Positions 7,660 to 16,462 of a stretch of 64,000 bases of DNA are shown one piece after another (position 1 is the first letter of the stretch; every line of letters starts with the position of its first letter). Both the position numbers and the translations under genes were made by a program. Origin of the DNA: Nodosilinea sp. WJT8-NPBG4. Lineage in GTDB: Bacteria; Cyanobacteriota; Cyanobacteriia; Phormidesmidales; Phormidesmidaceae. The DNA is taken from contig JAHHHQ010000034.1 in the NCBI GenBank assembly GCA_019359285.1, positions 124,001 through 188,000 of the forward strand. The letters are read 5' to 3'. The notes under the pieces are model-generated. The model was not told the DNA's origin and did no database searches. It worked only from the letters and a program-made list of their open reading frames with translations.

Positions 7660-8104
7660 GCTGCCCAGAATGTCTTTGTCAGCCTGGTCATTTAACCACA
7701 GACCTAATACCCCAGTACCCATTGGTAGGCCAGCTGGGTTGCCAATAGCCGCAGCAGAGCCTTTGGTATCTAGCCGGCTTCAGAATTTCTCTTTGGCTCT
7801 GAGGTCAGTCTGTTGTGTGGAACTGTCGCGTCAAATCTCTCCACCGATGCACCAGCTTTAGTTTAGGGCCTGACTGGCTTCCTTGAGCTGACCCCAGGGA
7901 CAGCCCCCGGCGACCTTACACATCCTTTACAGCACTTTATCTTAAGTTTCTCAAGCCACGTCAGGGCTTTACGCTAAAGGGAGCGATCGCCCCAGGCGAG
8001 CCCACGCTGGTATTTTGGGCAAGCTAAATCTACCAGCTGCGATCGCCCCATCGATAGACTGGCTCTGGATTTTCACTACCTCCCCTTCGTTCACCTCTGG
8101 CCCT
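7660..8104. promoter_or_regulatory. Divergent promoter region, kinase and GGDEF-EAL genes
   Basis: About 445 bases between the preferred starts of two divergent signalling genes. Both reading frames extend into it, so longer N-termini cannot be excluded. A HIP1 octamer is near 7983 and AT-rich stretches lie around 7920-7960. No recognised operator is visible. Confidence 0.35.
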
Positions 8105-9838
8105 ATGTCACAGCCCTCTTGCCCCGATGCCGAGATGTACCTGGCCGTGCTGAGCGCCCTGCCTGACGCGGTCGTTGTGGTTGACCTAAAGGGGTCGCTG
8201 CTATTTTGTAATGCGGCGGCCGAGGCATTGCTCCCAGGGGGAATCGCTGGGTTAGGGGGCAGCGGCGACCAGCCAGATTATCAGGTGCTCAATCCGCAGC
8301 AGCAGCTCCTGGCCCCGCCTGAGCTACCCCTAGGCCGAGTGCTCGCTGGTCAGCACCTGCACAACGAAGAATTGATATTGGCCGTGGGGCTGCCCCCCCA
8401 GACCCACTGGGTGGCCTGTAGCGGTGGCCTGTCTTCTGGCATGGCGCTGCTGACCCTGCGCGATATCTCCGCCACCAAACAGCAGGAAGCCAGTCTGGTG
8501 CAGCAGGCCTTTTATGACCCGCTCACGGGGCTGCCCAACCGTCATTTATTGATCGATCGTTTGGGCCAGGCCCTAGCCTGTGCCCAGGATGACCCTCAAC
8601 GGGTGATGGCGCTGCTAGTCATCGGTCTAGAGCAGTTTAAGCGGATCAACGACAACCTAGGGCACCAGGTGGGCGACGAAATGTTGGTCGAACTAGGGAC
8701 CCGCCTCCAAGCCCAGACTGGCCCCAACGACATCGTTGCGCGACTGGGGAGAGACGAGTTTGCCATACTGCTAGACAATCTGACCACCCACGCTAGCGCG
8801 ATCGCTCTAACTGAAACAATTCACGCGGCGGTGCAGCAACCCTTTGGGCTTCAGCCGCAGCAGGTTTACGTCAACGCCAGCATTGGAATTGCCTTTGGCT
8901 CCGAGACCTACCAAAGCGCCTTCGACTGGCTGCGCGATGCCGATGCGGCCATGGAGCAGATTAAAGAGCATCCTGACCTGGGCTGGCAGGTGTTTGACAG
9001 TTCTCTCAGGGTGCAACAAGATCTGCGCCTGCAAACCGAAGTTGACCTTCACCAGGCCCTCGATCGCAATGAGCTACGGCTGCACTACCAGCCTATCGTC
9101 ACCATCAGCAACGAAGAGATTCGCGGCTTTGAGGCCCTGGTGCGATGGCAGCATCCCACCAGAGGGCTGCTGCCACCGGGAGAGTTTATCCACATTGCGG
9201 AGGCCAGCGGGCTGATTATTCCCCTGGGCTGGTGGGTGCTGACCGAAGCCTGTCGGCAGATGCAGGTGTGGACTGAGCAATACCCAGCCATGGCTGAGTT
9301 TACGGTGAGCGTCAACATGTCGAGCAAGCAGTTTTCGCAGCAGCACATCGTCGAAAAAATTCAGAAAATTTTGATCAACACCGGCTTTGCGGCCAATCGG
9401 CTTAAAATCGAACTGACCGAAGGGGTGTTAATCGACCACTCCGACAGCATTATTGCCACCCTTCAGCAAATCAGAGCCCTAGGCATTAAGCTGCTGGTGG
9501 ATGACTTTGGCACAGGTTATTCTTCCCTGAGCTATCTGCACCGCTTCCCCTTTGACTGTCTCAAGATCGATCGCTCCTTCATTGAAAACGCCGACCAAGA
9601 CTTTGAAAAGCTAGAGATTTTGCAGTCGGTGGTGCGTCTGGCCTGGAACCTGGGCCTCGATGTGGTGGCCGAAGGGGTCGAGACACCACGCCACCATGCC
9701 CAGCTCAAGGCGCTGCGGTGTGAGCTGGGCCAGGGGTATCTATACTCCCGCCCCCTAGCGCCCGACGCCGTTGCGGCTATGATGGCGGAGAAAGCCGCCT
9801 CGTTGTCCGACCTGCCCACTGTCACCCGCCCCACCTAG
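8105..9838 (+). CDS. PAS-GGDEF-EAL protein, altered GGDEF motif
   Basis: From the ATG at 8105 the protein has 577 residues: a PAS-like sensory domain (about 10-125), a GGDEF domain (about 135-300) and an EAL domain (about 310-565). The GGDEF signature reads GRDEF, with Arg216 where the second glycine normally sits in the active-site turn, so cyclase activity is doubtful. The EAL motif (Glu343 in EALVRWQHP) and the DDFGTGYSSL and LKIDRSFI blocks look intact. The protein is therefore more likely a c-di-GMP phosphodiesterase whose GGDEF domain is regulatory. A longer in-frame start at 8015 adds a segment with no known fold. No transmembrane segments are evident. Confidence 0.9.
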   Translation: MSQPSCPDAEMYLAVLSALPDAVVVVDLKGSLLFCNAAAEALLPGGIAGLGGSGDQPDYQVLNPQQQLLAPPELPLGRVLAGQHLHNEELILAVGLPPQTHWVACSGGLSSGMALLTLRDISATKQQEASLVQQAFYDPLTGLPNRHLLIDRLGQALACAQDDPQRVMALLVIGLEQFKRINDNLGHQVGDEMLVELGTRLQAQTGPNDIVARLGRDEFAILLDNLTTHASAIALTETIHAAVQQPFGLQPQQVYVNASIGIAFGSETYQSAFDWLRDADAAMEQIKEHPDLGWQVFDSSLRVQQDLRLQTEVDLHQALDRNELRLHYQPIVTISNEEIRGFEALVRWQHPTRGLLPPGEFIHIAEASGLIIPLGWWVLTEACRQMQVWTEQYPAMAEFTVSVNMSSKQFSQQHIVEKIQKILINTGFAANRLKIELTEGVLIDHSDSIIATLQQIRALGIKLLVDDFGTGYSSLSYLHRFPFDCLKIDRSFIENADQDFEKLEILQSVVRLAWNLGLDVVAEGVETPRHHAQLKALRCELGQGYLYSRPLAPDAVAAMMAEKAASLSDLPTVTRPT

Positions 9839-9865
9839 CAGAAGGGTGCTGTAACTGCCGCTGCC

Positions 9866-10234
9866 ATGCTGATTCGTAAACTGCTTGACTGCCCTGAATT
9901 TGTTGCCGGTGATGGTACCCAGCTGCGAGAGCTGTTGCACCCCGACAAGCAAGACCTCGCCCTGCGCTACAGTTTGGCCCACGCAATATTGCCAGCGGGG
10001 CAGGTGTCTACCCCCCACGCCCTCACCACTTCTGAGGTGTACTACATTCTGGCGGGGCAGGGGGAAATGACTATCGACGGCGAAACTAGCCCAGTCGAGC
10101 CGGGGGACGCTGTGTACATTCCGCCCCATGCCCGCCAGCACATTCGCAACACGGGCGATCTCCCGCTGGTGTTTATTTGCCTGGTTGACCCCGCCTGGCG
10201 ACAGGAAGACGAGACGGTGTTTGAGGTGGACTAG
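9866..10234 (+). CDS. Cupin domain protein
   Basis: A 122-residue single-domain cupin. Cupin motif 1 is visible around HALTTSEVYYILAGQGEM and motif 2 around EPGDAVYIPPHARQHIRN, with His and Glu residues placed to bind a metal. Such small cupins may be isomerases, dioxygenase-like enzymes or binding proteins; the substrate cannot be inferred. It starts 27 bases after the stop of the GGDEF-EAL gene and could be co-transcribed. Its TAG stop abuts the stop of the convergent small gene on the opposite strand. Confidence 0.8.
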   Translation: MLIRKLLDCPEFVAGDGTQLRELLHPDKQDLALRYSLAHAILPAGQVSTPHALTTSEVYYILAGQGEMTIDGETSPVEPGDAVYIPPHARQHIRNTGDLPLVFICLVDPAWRQEDETVFEVD

Positions 10235-10450
10235 CTAGCGTGGTCGTAGCCTGAGAGGCCTCCAGACAGCCTGGCGAAGCGCAGTTCGAAGTAACTGCCA
10301 GTAGGCTTTGACCCGCTGCCCGAGATCGCGGCGGGGTGGCTTGAGGCTACAGCGTTTGAGCTGACCCAGCAGCTGGGCTAAGGCAGCGTCTCCCTCGGCT
10401 AGCTGGGCGGCCAAGCAGTGGGGTTTGTTTTGGCAAGAGGTGCACAACAT
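10235..10450 (-). CDS. Small Cys-rich hypothetical protein
   Basis: A 71-residue frame starting MLCTSCQNKPHC, with three or four N-terminal Cys/His residues that could bind a metal, then a Leu/Arg/Gln-rich, strongly basic helical part. I do not recognise a family. It is convergent with the cupin gene and the two stop codons are adjacent (10232-10234 and 10235-10237). It overlaps no other credible gene. Support is only the open frame and the metal-site-like start, so it may be spurious. Confidence 0.4.
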   Translation of the reverse strand: MLCTSCQNKPHCLAAQLAEGDAALAQLLGQLKRCSLKPPRRDLGQRVKAYWQLLRTALRQAVWRPLRLRPR

Positions 10451-10741
10451 GAGTTCTTGAGCCTCGCAGGACTCGAATACAGAACTGGGCGGGACGGCGT
10501 CAGCGGTTTCTGGGCCGCCAACTCTGAACTATTTATATTTTGCGCCGTCAAAAATAAAAGCGGTTTGCAATCAGCTGAATCCATTTTGAGGATTGCGATC
10601 GCAACCCTCTCTCCCTAGTTCAACTTCTAGCCAGTTCAATTTCTGGAAAGGGCAATGTTAAGGCCCATCAGCTTTAGGGCTAGCCTTGAGTCAGGCTGCG
10701 GTAGGATTACCGCAAGCTTTTCTAAACTCTTGGTGGCCGCC
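10451..10741. promoter_or_regulatory. Intergenic region before the acyl-activating enzyme
   Basis: About 290 bases between the divergent small Cys-rich gene and the acyl-ACP synthetase. It contains an AT-rich stretch around 10528-10562 and the 12-bp palindrome TTGCGATCGCAA near 10595-10606, which is a HIP1 octamer with matching flanks. No certain promoter boxes. Confidence 0.3.
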
Positions 10742-12712
10742 ATGCCCGGATCTACAACTGCATTGCAAGCGGTGCGACAGCGCGATCGCGCCTGCCTAGA
10801 AGCCCATAACCCCTACGAGCGGCTTCAGGCCCTGCACGAAATTTGGCCAATTGCGGCGGAGAAATACGGCGATACGGTGGCCCTCAACGACCCCCACTAC
10901 AAGCCCGCCGCCACCCTCACCTATCGTCAACTGGCTGAGTCCATTCGCACCTTTGCCAGCGGGTTGCAGGCTCTAGGGGTCGAGAACCGCGCCCATGTGG
11001 CTCTGTTTGCCGACAACAGCCACCGCTGGTTCATTGCCGACCAGGGCATTATGACCGCTGGCGGCATGAACGCCGTGCGCAGCGCCACCGCTGAAACCGA
11101 AGAGCTAGCCTACATTGCCGAGCACAGCGAGAGCACCGTGCTAGTGGTGGAGACCCTGGCGCTGCTGAATCGACTGCGCGATCGCATCGAAACCTTGCCC
11201 ATTCCCCTGGTGATTTTGCTGTCGGACGAAGAGCCGTCCGAGGACGATCGCCTCAAGATGCTCAACTTTGGCCAGCTGATGGCCTTGGGGGGCAATCGCC
11301 CCTACACCCCAGTACCCATCAAGCCCGAAGATTTGGCTACGCTGATTTACACCTCTGGCACCACCGGCCAGCCCAAGGGGGTCATGCTCAGCCACCGCAA
11401 CTTACTCCACCAGATCAACACCCTGGAGGCAGTGGTGCAGCCCAAACCGGGCGATCGCGTGGTCGGCATTTTGCCTTCCTGGCACAGCTTTGAGCGCACC
11501 GCCGAGTATTTTCTACTGTCGCGGGGCTGCACCCAGACCTACAGCAGCATCCGCTACCTCAAGGCCGACCTCAAGGCCACCAAACCCCAGTACATGGTGG
11601 GGGTGCCCCGCCTGTGGGAGTCAATTTACGAAGGGGCGCAAAAGCAGTTTCGCGAACAAACCCCCGGCAAGCAAAAACTGGTCTTCACCTTTTTTGGCAT
11701 TAGCCAGCGCTACGTCGAAAACCTCTGGCGCTACCAGGATATGAAAATCGACGAGCCTGACCTGCCGTCCCCTAAGCGATTGGGGTCGGGGGTGGCGGCC
11801 TTGGCTCTGTGGCCCCTGCATCAGCTAGGCAAAAAGCTGGTCTACGGCAAAGTCCGTGAGGCGACCGGTGGACAGGTGAAACAGCTGATCAGCGGCGGTG
11901 GCTCCCTGGCTCGGCACATCGATATCTTCTTTGAGATCATCGGCGTGCCCCTGCTGGTGGGCTACGGCCTCACCGAAACGGCCCCAGTGCTCTCAGCCCG
12001 CCGACCCTGGCGCAATCTGCGAGGGGCGGCGGGGCAGCCCATCCCCTTTACCGAAATCAAAGTGGTGGATCCTGAAACCCGCCAAGACCTCCCCCAGGGA
12101 GGCCAAGGGCTGGTGCTGGCGCGGGGGCCACAGATTATGGAGGGCTACTACCGCAATTCCGAGGCCACCCAAAAGGCGATCGATTCCGAGGGCTGGTTTG
12201 ACACCGGCGACCTGGGCTGGATTAGCCGCGACGGCAACGTGGTGCTCACCGGGCGAGCCAAGGACACCATTGTGCTCACCAACGGCGAAAACATTGAGCC
12301 GCAGCCCATCGAAGACGCCTGCATCCGCAGCAAGTACATCGACCAGATTATGCTGGTGGGCCAAGATCAGCGATCGCTCGGTGCCCTGATCGTGCCTAAT
12401 CTAGAAGCTTTGCAGGCCTGGGCAGCCACTCACTCGCTGTTTGTGGCGGTGCCGGGCGATGATGCCCCAGCCCCCGCCGACTGCACCGTTGTTACCCTCG
12501 ACGACGAGCGGGTGCAGAAGCTGTTTCGCGATGAGCTGAGCCGCGAGGTGAAAGATCGCCCTGGCTATCGTCCCGACGATCGCGTCGGTCCCTTTCGCCT
12601 GATTCTTGAACCCTTTTCCGTTGACAATGGCCTGCTGACCCAAACCCTAAAAGTCCGCCGTCCCGTGGTTACGGCACGGTATCGCGATATGATTGACGCG
12701 ATGTTTGTCTAG
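10742..12712 (+). CDS. aas: Long-chain acyl-ACP/acyl-CoA synthetase (AMP-forming)
   Basis: From the ATG at 10742 the protein has 656 residues. The ANL-superfamily AMP-binding motif YTSGTTGQPKG begins at residue 203. GYGLTETAPVLS, the GWFDTGDLGW block and the hinge region follow. It activates fatty acids with ATP via an acyl-adenylate. In cyanobacteria the single enzyme of this type (Synechocystis Slr1609) recycles free fatty acids released from membrane lipids as acyl-ACP. The length and the inserts typical of long-chain enzymes fit that protein, hence the symbol, but CoA and ACP use cannot be told apart by reading. The longer start at 10655 is less likely, since the family opens near the chosen Met. 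Confidence 0.87.
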   Translation: MPGSTTALQAVRQRDRACLEAHNPYERLQALHEIWPIAAEKYGDTVALNDPHYKPAATLTYRQLAESIRTFASGLQALGVENRAHVALFADNSHRWFIADQGIMTAGGMNAVRSATAETEELAYIAEHSESTVLVVETLALLNRLRDRIETLPIPLVILLSDEEPSEDDRLKMLNFGQLMALGGNRPYTPVPIKPEDLATLIYTSGTTGQPKGVMLSHRNLLHQINTLEAVVQPKPGDRVVGILPSWHSFERTAEYFLLSRGCTQTYSSIRYLKADLKATKPQYMVGVPRLWESIYEGAQKQFREQTPGKQKLVFTFFGISQRYVENLWRYQDMKIDEPDLPSPKRLGSGVAALALWPLHQLGKKLVYGKVREATGGQVKQLISGGGSLARHIDIFFEIIGVPLLVGYGLTETAPVLSARRPWRNLRGAAGQPIPFTEIKVVDPETRQDLPQGGQGLVLARGPQIMEGYYRNSEATQKAIDSEGWFDTGDLGWISRDGNVVLTGRAKDTIVLTNGENIEPQPIEDACIRSKYIDQIMLVGQDQRSLGALIVPNLEALQAWAATHSLFVAVPGDDAPAPADCTVVTLDDERVQKLFRDELSREVKDRPGYRPDDRVGPFRLILEPFSVDNGLLTQTLKVRRPVVTARYRDMIDAMFV

Positions 12713-12825
12713 CTGCGGTGGTGTAAAGACTTCACCAACCTGCGGCTGTGCCATGCAGAATAGTCCGGCCATGCCTGCTGGTGGTCGTAGTCCGTATTGG
12801 TAATTTCTTTATTGCGTCAAAGATT

Positions 12826-13275
12826 ATGGATGAGAATCAAACGCTGCTGCTCAAGCGGGTGGTCAACATTAAAGCCATTGTGACCCCGCTGTGGAAGGAA
12901 GAAGCCCAAAAGCAGCTGCAAGCTCAAATTAACCAAGTTGACGGTCGTCTGCAACAGCTTGAAATGCAGGGCCAGCGCATGGTAGCCGAACTGCAAAAGC
13001 AGGCCGAAGGGCAACCCGCCAGCGGTACCATTCAACAGCAGATGGGCAACATTCAAAACCAGCTCAACCAAGATAAGAGCAAGCTGCTCCAGCAAAAAAA
13101 CCAGAGCCTGCAACAGCTTCAGGAAGTGCAGACCCTCGCGGTTGATGCGGAAGTGGAGCAGGGTAAGGTCGAGAGCTTCTTCAATGTGTCGGTGGGTGAC
13201 AACCTGGTGCGCAAGCTTCAGGTTGAAATCTTGATCAAAGACGGCATCATTCAAGAGATTCGCGGCGAGCTGTAG
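12826..13275 (+). CDS. YlqD family protein
   Basis: From the ATG at 12826 the protein has 149 residues. It begins MDENQTLLLKRVVNIKAIVTP, continues with a long Gln/Lys-rich coiled coil (about 20-110) and ends in a small beta segment, DGIIQEIRGEL. This is the layout of the YlqD family, present across cyanobacteria and Firmicutes and of unknown function. An upstream in-frame start at 12748 adds a hydrophobic leader, but the conserved family start is at 12826. A weak inverted repeat, GAGCGTTT (13281-13288) with AAACGCTC (13321-13328), follows the stop. Confidence 0.8.
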   Translation: MDENQTLLLKRVVNIKAIVTPLWKEEAQKQLQAQINQVDGRLQQLEMQGQRMVAELQKQAEGQPASGTIQQQMGNIQNQLNQDKSKLLQQKNQSLQQLQEVQTLAVDAEVEQGKVESFFNVSVGDNLVRKLQVEILIKDGIIQEIRGEL

Positions 13276-13411
13276 TTTAAGAGCGTTTTAGCGTTGGCAC
13301 CTGCGCGGGTTTGAACGTTTAAACGCTCGAACGGTTCAGCCTTGGGGATAGAATAAATCCTTGGTATCTCTACTGCCCTGTCGTCTTAGCCCTGTTTCGG
13401 AAGCCACCTCC

Positions 13412-14731
13412 ATGATTCGCGAAGTTTTCATGCCCGCCCTCAGCTCAACCATGACCGAAGGCAAGATTGTGTCTTGGGTCAAAGCCCCCGGCGACCGGGT
13501 AGAAAAGGGCGAAACGGTGGTGATTGTCGAGTCTGACAAGGCCGACATGGATGTGGAGTCATTCCACGAAGGAATTTTGGCTGCCATTGTGGTGGAAGCG
13601 GGCGGCACGGCCCCGGTGGGTGAGGCGATCGCCCTGTTGGCCGAAACCGAAGCCGAAGTTGAAGCCGCTAAACAGCAGGCCGCTGCCAAAGCCGGTACCG
13701 CTGGGGGTGGCTCCAGCCCCAATCCCGAAGCCGCTGCCCCGGTAGCCGTGGTCGAAGCTCCGGCTCCTGCCACTCAAAACGGGGCCTCATCTGGTAACCG
13801 TAGTGGCCGAGTGGTCATTTCTCCCCGCGCCCGCAAGCTGGCCAAAGACCTTAAGGTAGACCTCACTAGCCTCCAGGGCAGCGGCCCCCACGGTCGCATT
13901 GTGGCCCAAGATGTGGAGCTGGCGGCAGGCAAAAATCCTACTGTTACCGGGCCGGTAGCAACGCCCCTGGCAGCGGTAGTGCCACCAATGTCTGTTGCCC
14001 CTGTGGCTCCCGCTGCTTCTGCCGCCCCAGCCGCTCCGACCCCCAGCGCCGCGCCCTTGGGCCAGGTTGTGCCCTTTAATACCCTGCAGCAGGCCGTTAT
14101 TCGCAACATGGTGGCCAGCCTAGCGGTACCCACTTACCACGTGGGCTACACCATCACCACCGACAGTTTGGATGCTCTCTACAAGCAGATCAAATCTAAG
14201 GGGGTGACCATGACGGCGCTGCTGGCTAAGGCTGTAGCCGTCACCCTGCAAAAGCACCCACTTCTCAACGCCGGCTTCACCGACCAGGGCGTGCAGTATC
14301 ACTCAGGCATCAATATCGCCGTGGCGGTGGCGATGGAAGGCGGCGGGTTGATTACCCCAGTGCTGAAGAATGCCGACCAGTATGATATCTATTCGCTGTC
14401 GCGCACCTGGGCCGATCTGGTGGCGCGATCGCGCTCCAAGCAGCTCCAGCCCGATGAGTACACCTCTGGCACCTTCACCCTATCGAACCTGGGTATGTTT
14501 GGAGTCGATCGCTTCGACGCGATTTTGCCGCCGGGGCAAGGGTCGATTTTGGCGATCGGCGCTTCTCGCCCCACGGTGGTCGCCACCCCTGAGGGCCTAA
14601 TGGGCGTCAAGCGCCAGATGCAGGTCAATATCACCTGCGATCACCGCATCATCTATGGAGCTGATGCCGCCGCTTTCCTTAAGGATCTGGCCAACGTGAT
14701 TGAGAACAATCCCCAGTCCTTAACCCTGTAG
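13412..14731 (+). CDS. pdhC: Pyruvate dehydrogenase E2, dihydrolipoyl acetyltransferase
   Basis: From the ATG at 13412 the protein has 439 residues. It carries one lipoyl domain (about 1-75, lipoylated Lys43 in ESDKADMD), an Ala/Pro-rich linker, a peripheral subunit-binding domain (about 134-170) and a second Ala/Pro linker. The catalytic acyltransferase core follows (about 210-439), with His411 in DHRIIYGADAA. E2 transfers the acetyl group from E1 to CoA in the pyruvate dehydrogenase complex. Cyanobacteria scatter the complex genes, and E1 and E3 are not in this window. The catalytic motif reads DHRIIYGAD, as in cyanobacterial/plastid E2. It is followed after two bases by the amidase gene. 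Confidence 0.93.
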   Translation: MIREVFMPALSSTMTEGKIVSWVKAPGDRVEKGETVVIVESDKADMDVESFHEGILAAIVVEAGGTAPVGEAIALLAETEAEVEAAKQQAAAKAGTAGGGSSPNPEAAAPVAVVEAPAPATQNGASSGNRSGRVVISPRARKLAKDLKVDLTSLQGSGPHGRIVAQDVELAAGKNPTVTGPVATPLAAVVPPMSVAPVAPAASAAPAAPTPSAAPLGQVVPFNTLQQAVIRNMVASLAVPTYHVGYTITTDSLDALYKQIKSKGVTMTALLAKAVAVTLQKHPLLNAGFTDQGVQYHSGINIAVAVAMEGGGLITPVLKNADQYDIYSLSRTWADLVARSRSKQLQPDEYTSGTFTLSNLGMFGVDRFDAILPPGQGSILAIGASRPTVVATPEGLMGVKRQMQVNITCDHRIIYGADAAAFLKDLANVIENNPQSLTL

Positions 14732-14733
14732 CT

Positions 14734-16158
14734 ATGAATCCAGTCGATCTTGCCTTCTTGCCTGCCCTCGAACAAGCTCGGCTGATTCGCAATAAAGACA
14801 TTTCGCCCCTAGAGCTAGCGGAAATTTATTTAGAGCGCATCGAGCGGCTCAACCCGGCTCTGGGGGCCTATGTGACGGTAATGGCAGAGCAGGCCTTGGC
14901 CGATGCTAGGGCTAAAACCGAGCACTTGGTAAGCAATCCCCAGGATTTGCCGCCGTTGTTTGGAGTCACAGTCTCGGTCAAAGATCTGAACCCGGTAGAG
15001 GGGGTGGCCTGTGCCTATGGGCTCAAGGCCGCCTGCGATCTGATCGCCCCCGAAGACGACTACATTGTCGGCAAGCTGCGCCAGGCCGGGCTAATTATTT
15101 TGGGTAAAACCGCCACCTCCCAGCTCGGTTCGCTGCCCTACACCGAGCCACCGGGCTTTCCGCCCGCCCGCAACCCGTGGAATTTGAACTACACGCCAGG
15201 GGGCTCTAGCGGCGGCGGGGCGGCAGCCTTGGCGGCGGGGCTGTGCGCGATTTCCCAAGGATCCGACGGCGGCGGATCGCTGCGCGGTCCGGCCTTTTGC
15301 TGCGGTCTTGTGGGCATGAAGGCCTCTCGGGGGCGAATTAGCTTTTCACCCGTGGGAGAGCGGCTCAACGGACTGGCTGTCAATGGCCCCCTGGGGCGTA
15401 CTGTGGCTGACACAGCTGCTCTGTTGGATGTGCTGAGCGGCTATGAAGTGGGCGACCCCTACTGGCTGCCCGATCCAGAACCGTCGTTTTTGGCTGGGCT
15501 GAATATGCCGCCCAAGCCGTTGCGGATTGGTTATGCTACCCGGCTTGACCCTATTGGCGAGGTTGACCCCATCTGCCGCCAGGCGATCTATGAAACCGTG
15601 CAGCAGGTCGAAGATCTGGGCCACAAGGTCGAAGAGGTTGTCTTCCCCAACCTGAAAGACTTGATCGAGCCCTTCGTGGTGGTGTGGCAATCTGTGCTGA
15701 CCGAGGTGGGCGTGCCCTGGGTGGTGATGGAAAAAATGAATCGCTGGCTCTACTGGCGAGCGTGGCGGATTAACAGCGGTGCCTACCTGCGATCGGTGGC
15801 CAAGCTCCAGCAGGTAGCTCGCCAGATCGTGAAATTTTGTCAGCCCTACGACGTGCTGATTTTGCCGGTGTATATGCACCCCACTATTAAAGTTGGTGAG
15901 TGGAAGGGGCTGCGATCGCCCAAAGTGCTCGACAATGTCATCAACTGGATAGCCCCCTGTCCCCCCTTTAACGCCAGTGGGCAACCCGCTCTGGCGATTC
16001 CTCGAGGCTTTGCCCCTAACGGTCTACCTATTGGCGTGCAGCTGGTGGGTCGTCCTGCCGATGAAGCTACCTTGCTGGCTTTGGCTGCCCAGCTTGAGCA
16101 GGTTAGCCCTTGGAGTCACCAGCGCCCTGCGTTTGCCACAAAAGTTGGCGGCACCTAA
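14734..16158 (+). CDS. Amidase signature family protein
   Basis: A 474-residue enzyme of the amidase signature family with the Ser-cisSer-Lys triad visible as Lys83 (SVKDL), Ser158 (GGSSGGG) and nucleophile Ser182 (GSDGGGSLR). These enzymes hydrolyse amides in the cytoplasm. The architecture is like GatA, but the surrounding sequence and the absence of gatB/gatC context argue for a stand-alone amidase of unknown substrate. The ATG comes only two bases after the E2 stop codon, so the two genes are very probably co-transcribed and translationally coupled. That pairing gives no obvious metabolic reason. Confidence 0.88.
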   Translation: MNPVDLAFLPALEQARLIRNKDISPLELAEIYLERIERLNPALGAYVTVMAEQALADARAKTEHLVSNPQDLPPLFGVTVSVKDLNPVEGVACAYGLKAACDLIAPEDDYIVGKLRQAGLIILGKTATSQLGSLPYTEPPGFPPARNPWNLNYTPGGSSGGGAAALAAGLCAISQGSDGGGSLRGPAFCCGLVGMKASRGRISFSPVGERLNGLAVNGPLGRTVADTAALLDVLSGYEVGDPYWLPDPEPSFLAGLNMPPKPLRIGYATRLDPIGEVDPICRQAIYETVQQVEDLGHKVEEVVFPNLKDLIEPFVVVWQSVLTEVGVPWVVMEKMNRWLYWRAWRINSGAYLRSVAKLQQVARQIVKFCQPYDVLILPVYMHPTIKVGEWKGLRSPKVLDNVINWIAPCPPFNASGQPALAIPRGFAPNGLPIGVQLVGRPADEATLLALAAQLEQVSPWSHQRPAFATKVGGT

Positions 16159-16462
16159 CCCAGAGACGCCGCTCAGATTGCAAAAGGCAAGTTTTTGCTG
16201 TTGCTGTTGCTCGGTCTTTGATTAAGGCTACACCAACCCGAGTGAATTCGCAGTGCTGCCGCTGTTAAAATAAACGGGATTAGAAGCTTATTTCATTTCA
16301 AAATGAATTTCACCGCAACTGCTCTCAGCCTTAGGCCTCGCTGGGTGGCTTTGGCAATGGTGACTCACAAGCGTCGATCAGGGTAGCTAACAGCTTCAGC
16401 TATTGAGCTAGCGCTATAGCTTTATCTCACATCATCAAAGCGGTATCCCCGGTTAGCTTCTT
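16159..16462. other. Intergenic region, amidase to SLC13 gene
   Basis: About 300 bases. A short palindrome TTCATTT-CA-AAATGAA lies at 16292-16307 within an AT-rich, promoter-like stretch. I see no credible gene and no strong terminator. Confidence 0.3.

Noticed and set aside
10465..10500. GACTCGAATAC, resembling a T-loop of a tRNA
   Set aside because: No matching acceptor, anticodon or D arm nearby.
11898..12389. 163-residue ORF on the plus strand
   Set aside because: Alternative frame within the acyl-ACP synthetase gene.
15346..15984. 212-residue ORF on the minus strand
   Set aside because: Antisense to the amidase gene, no recognisable domain, His-rich shadow composition.
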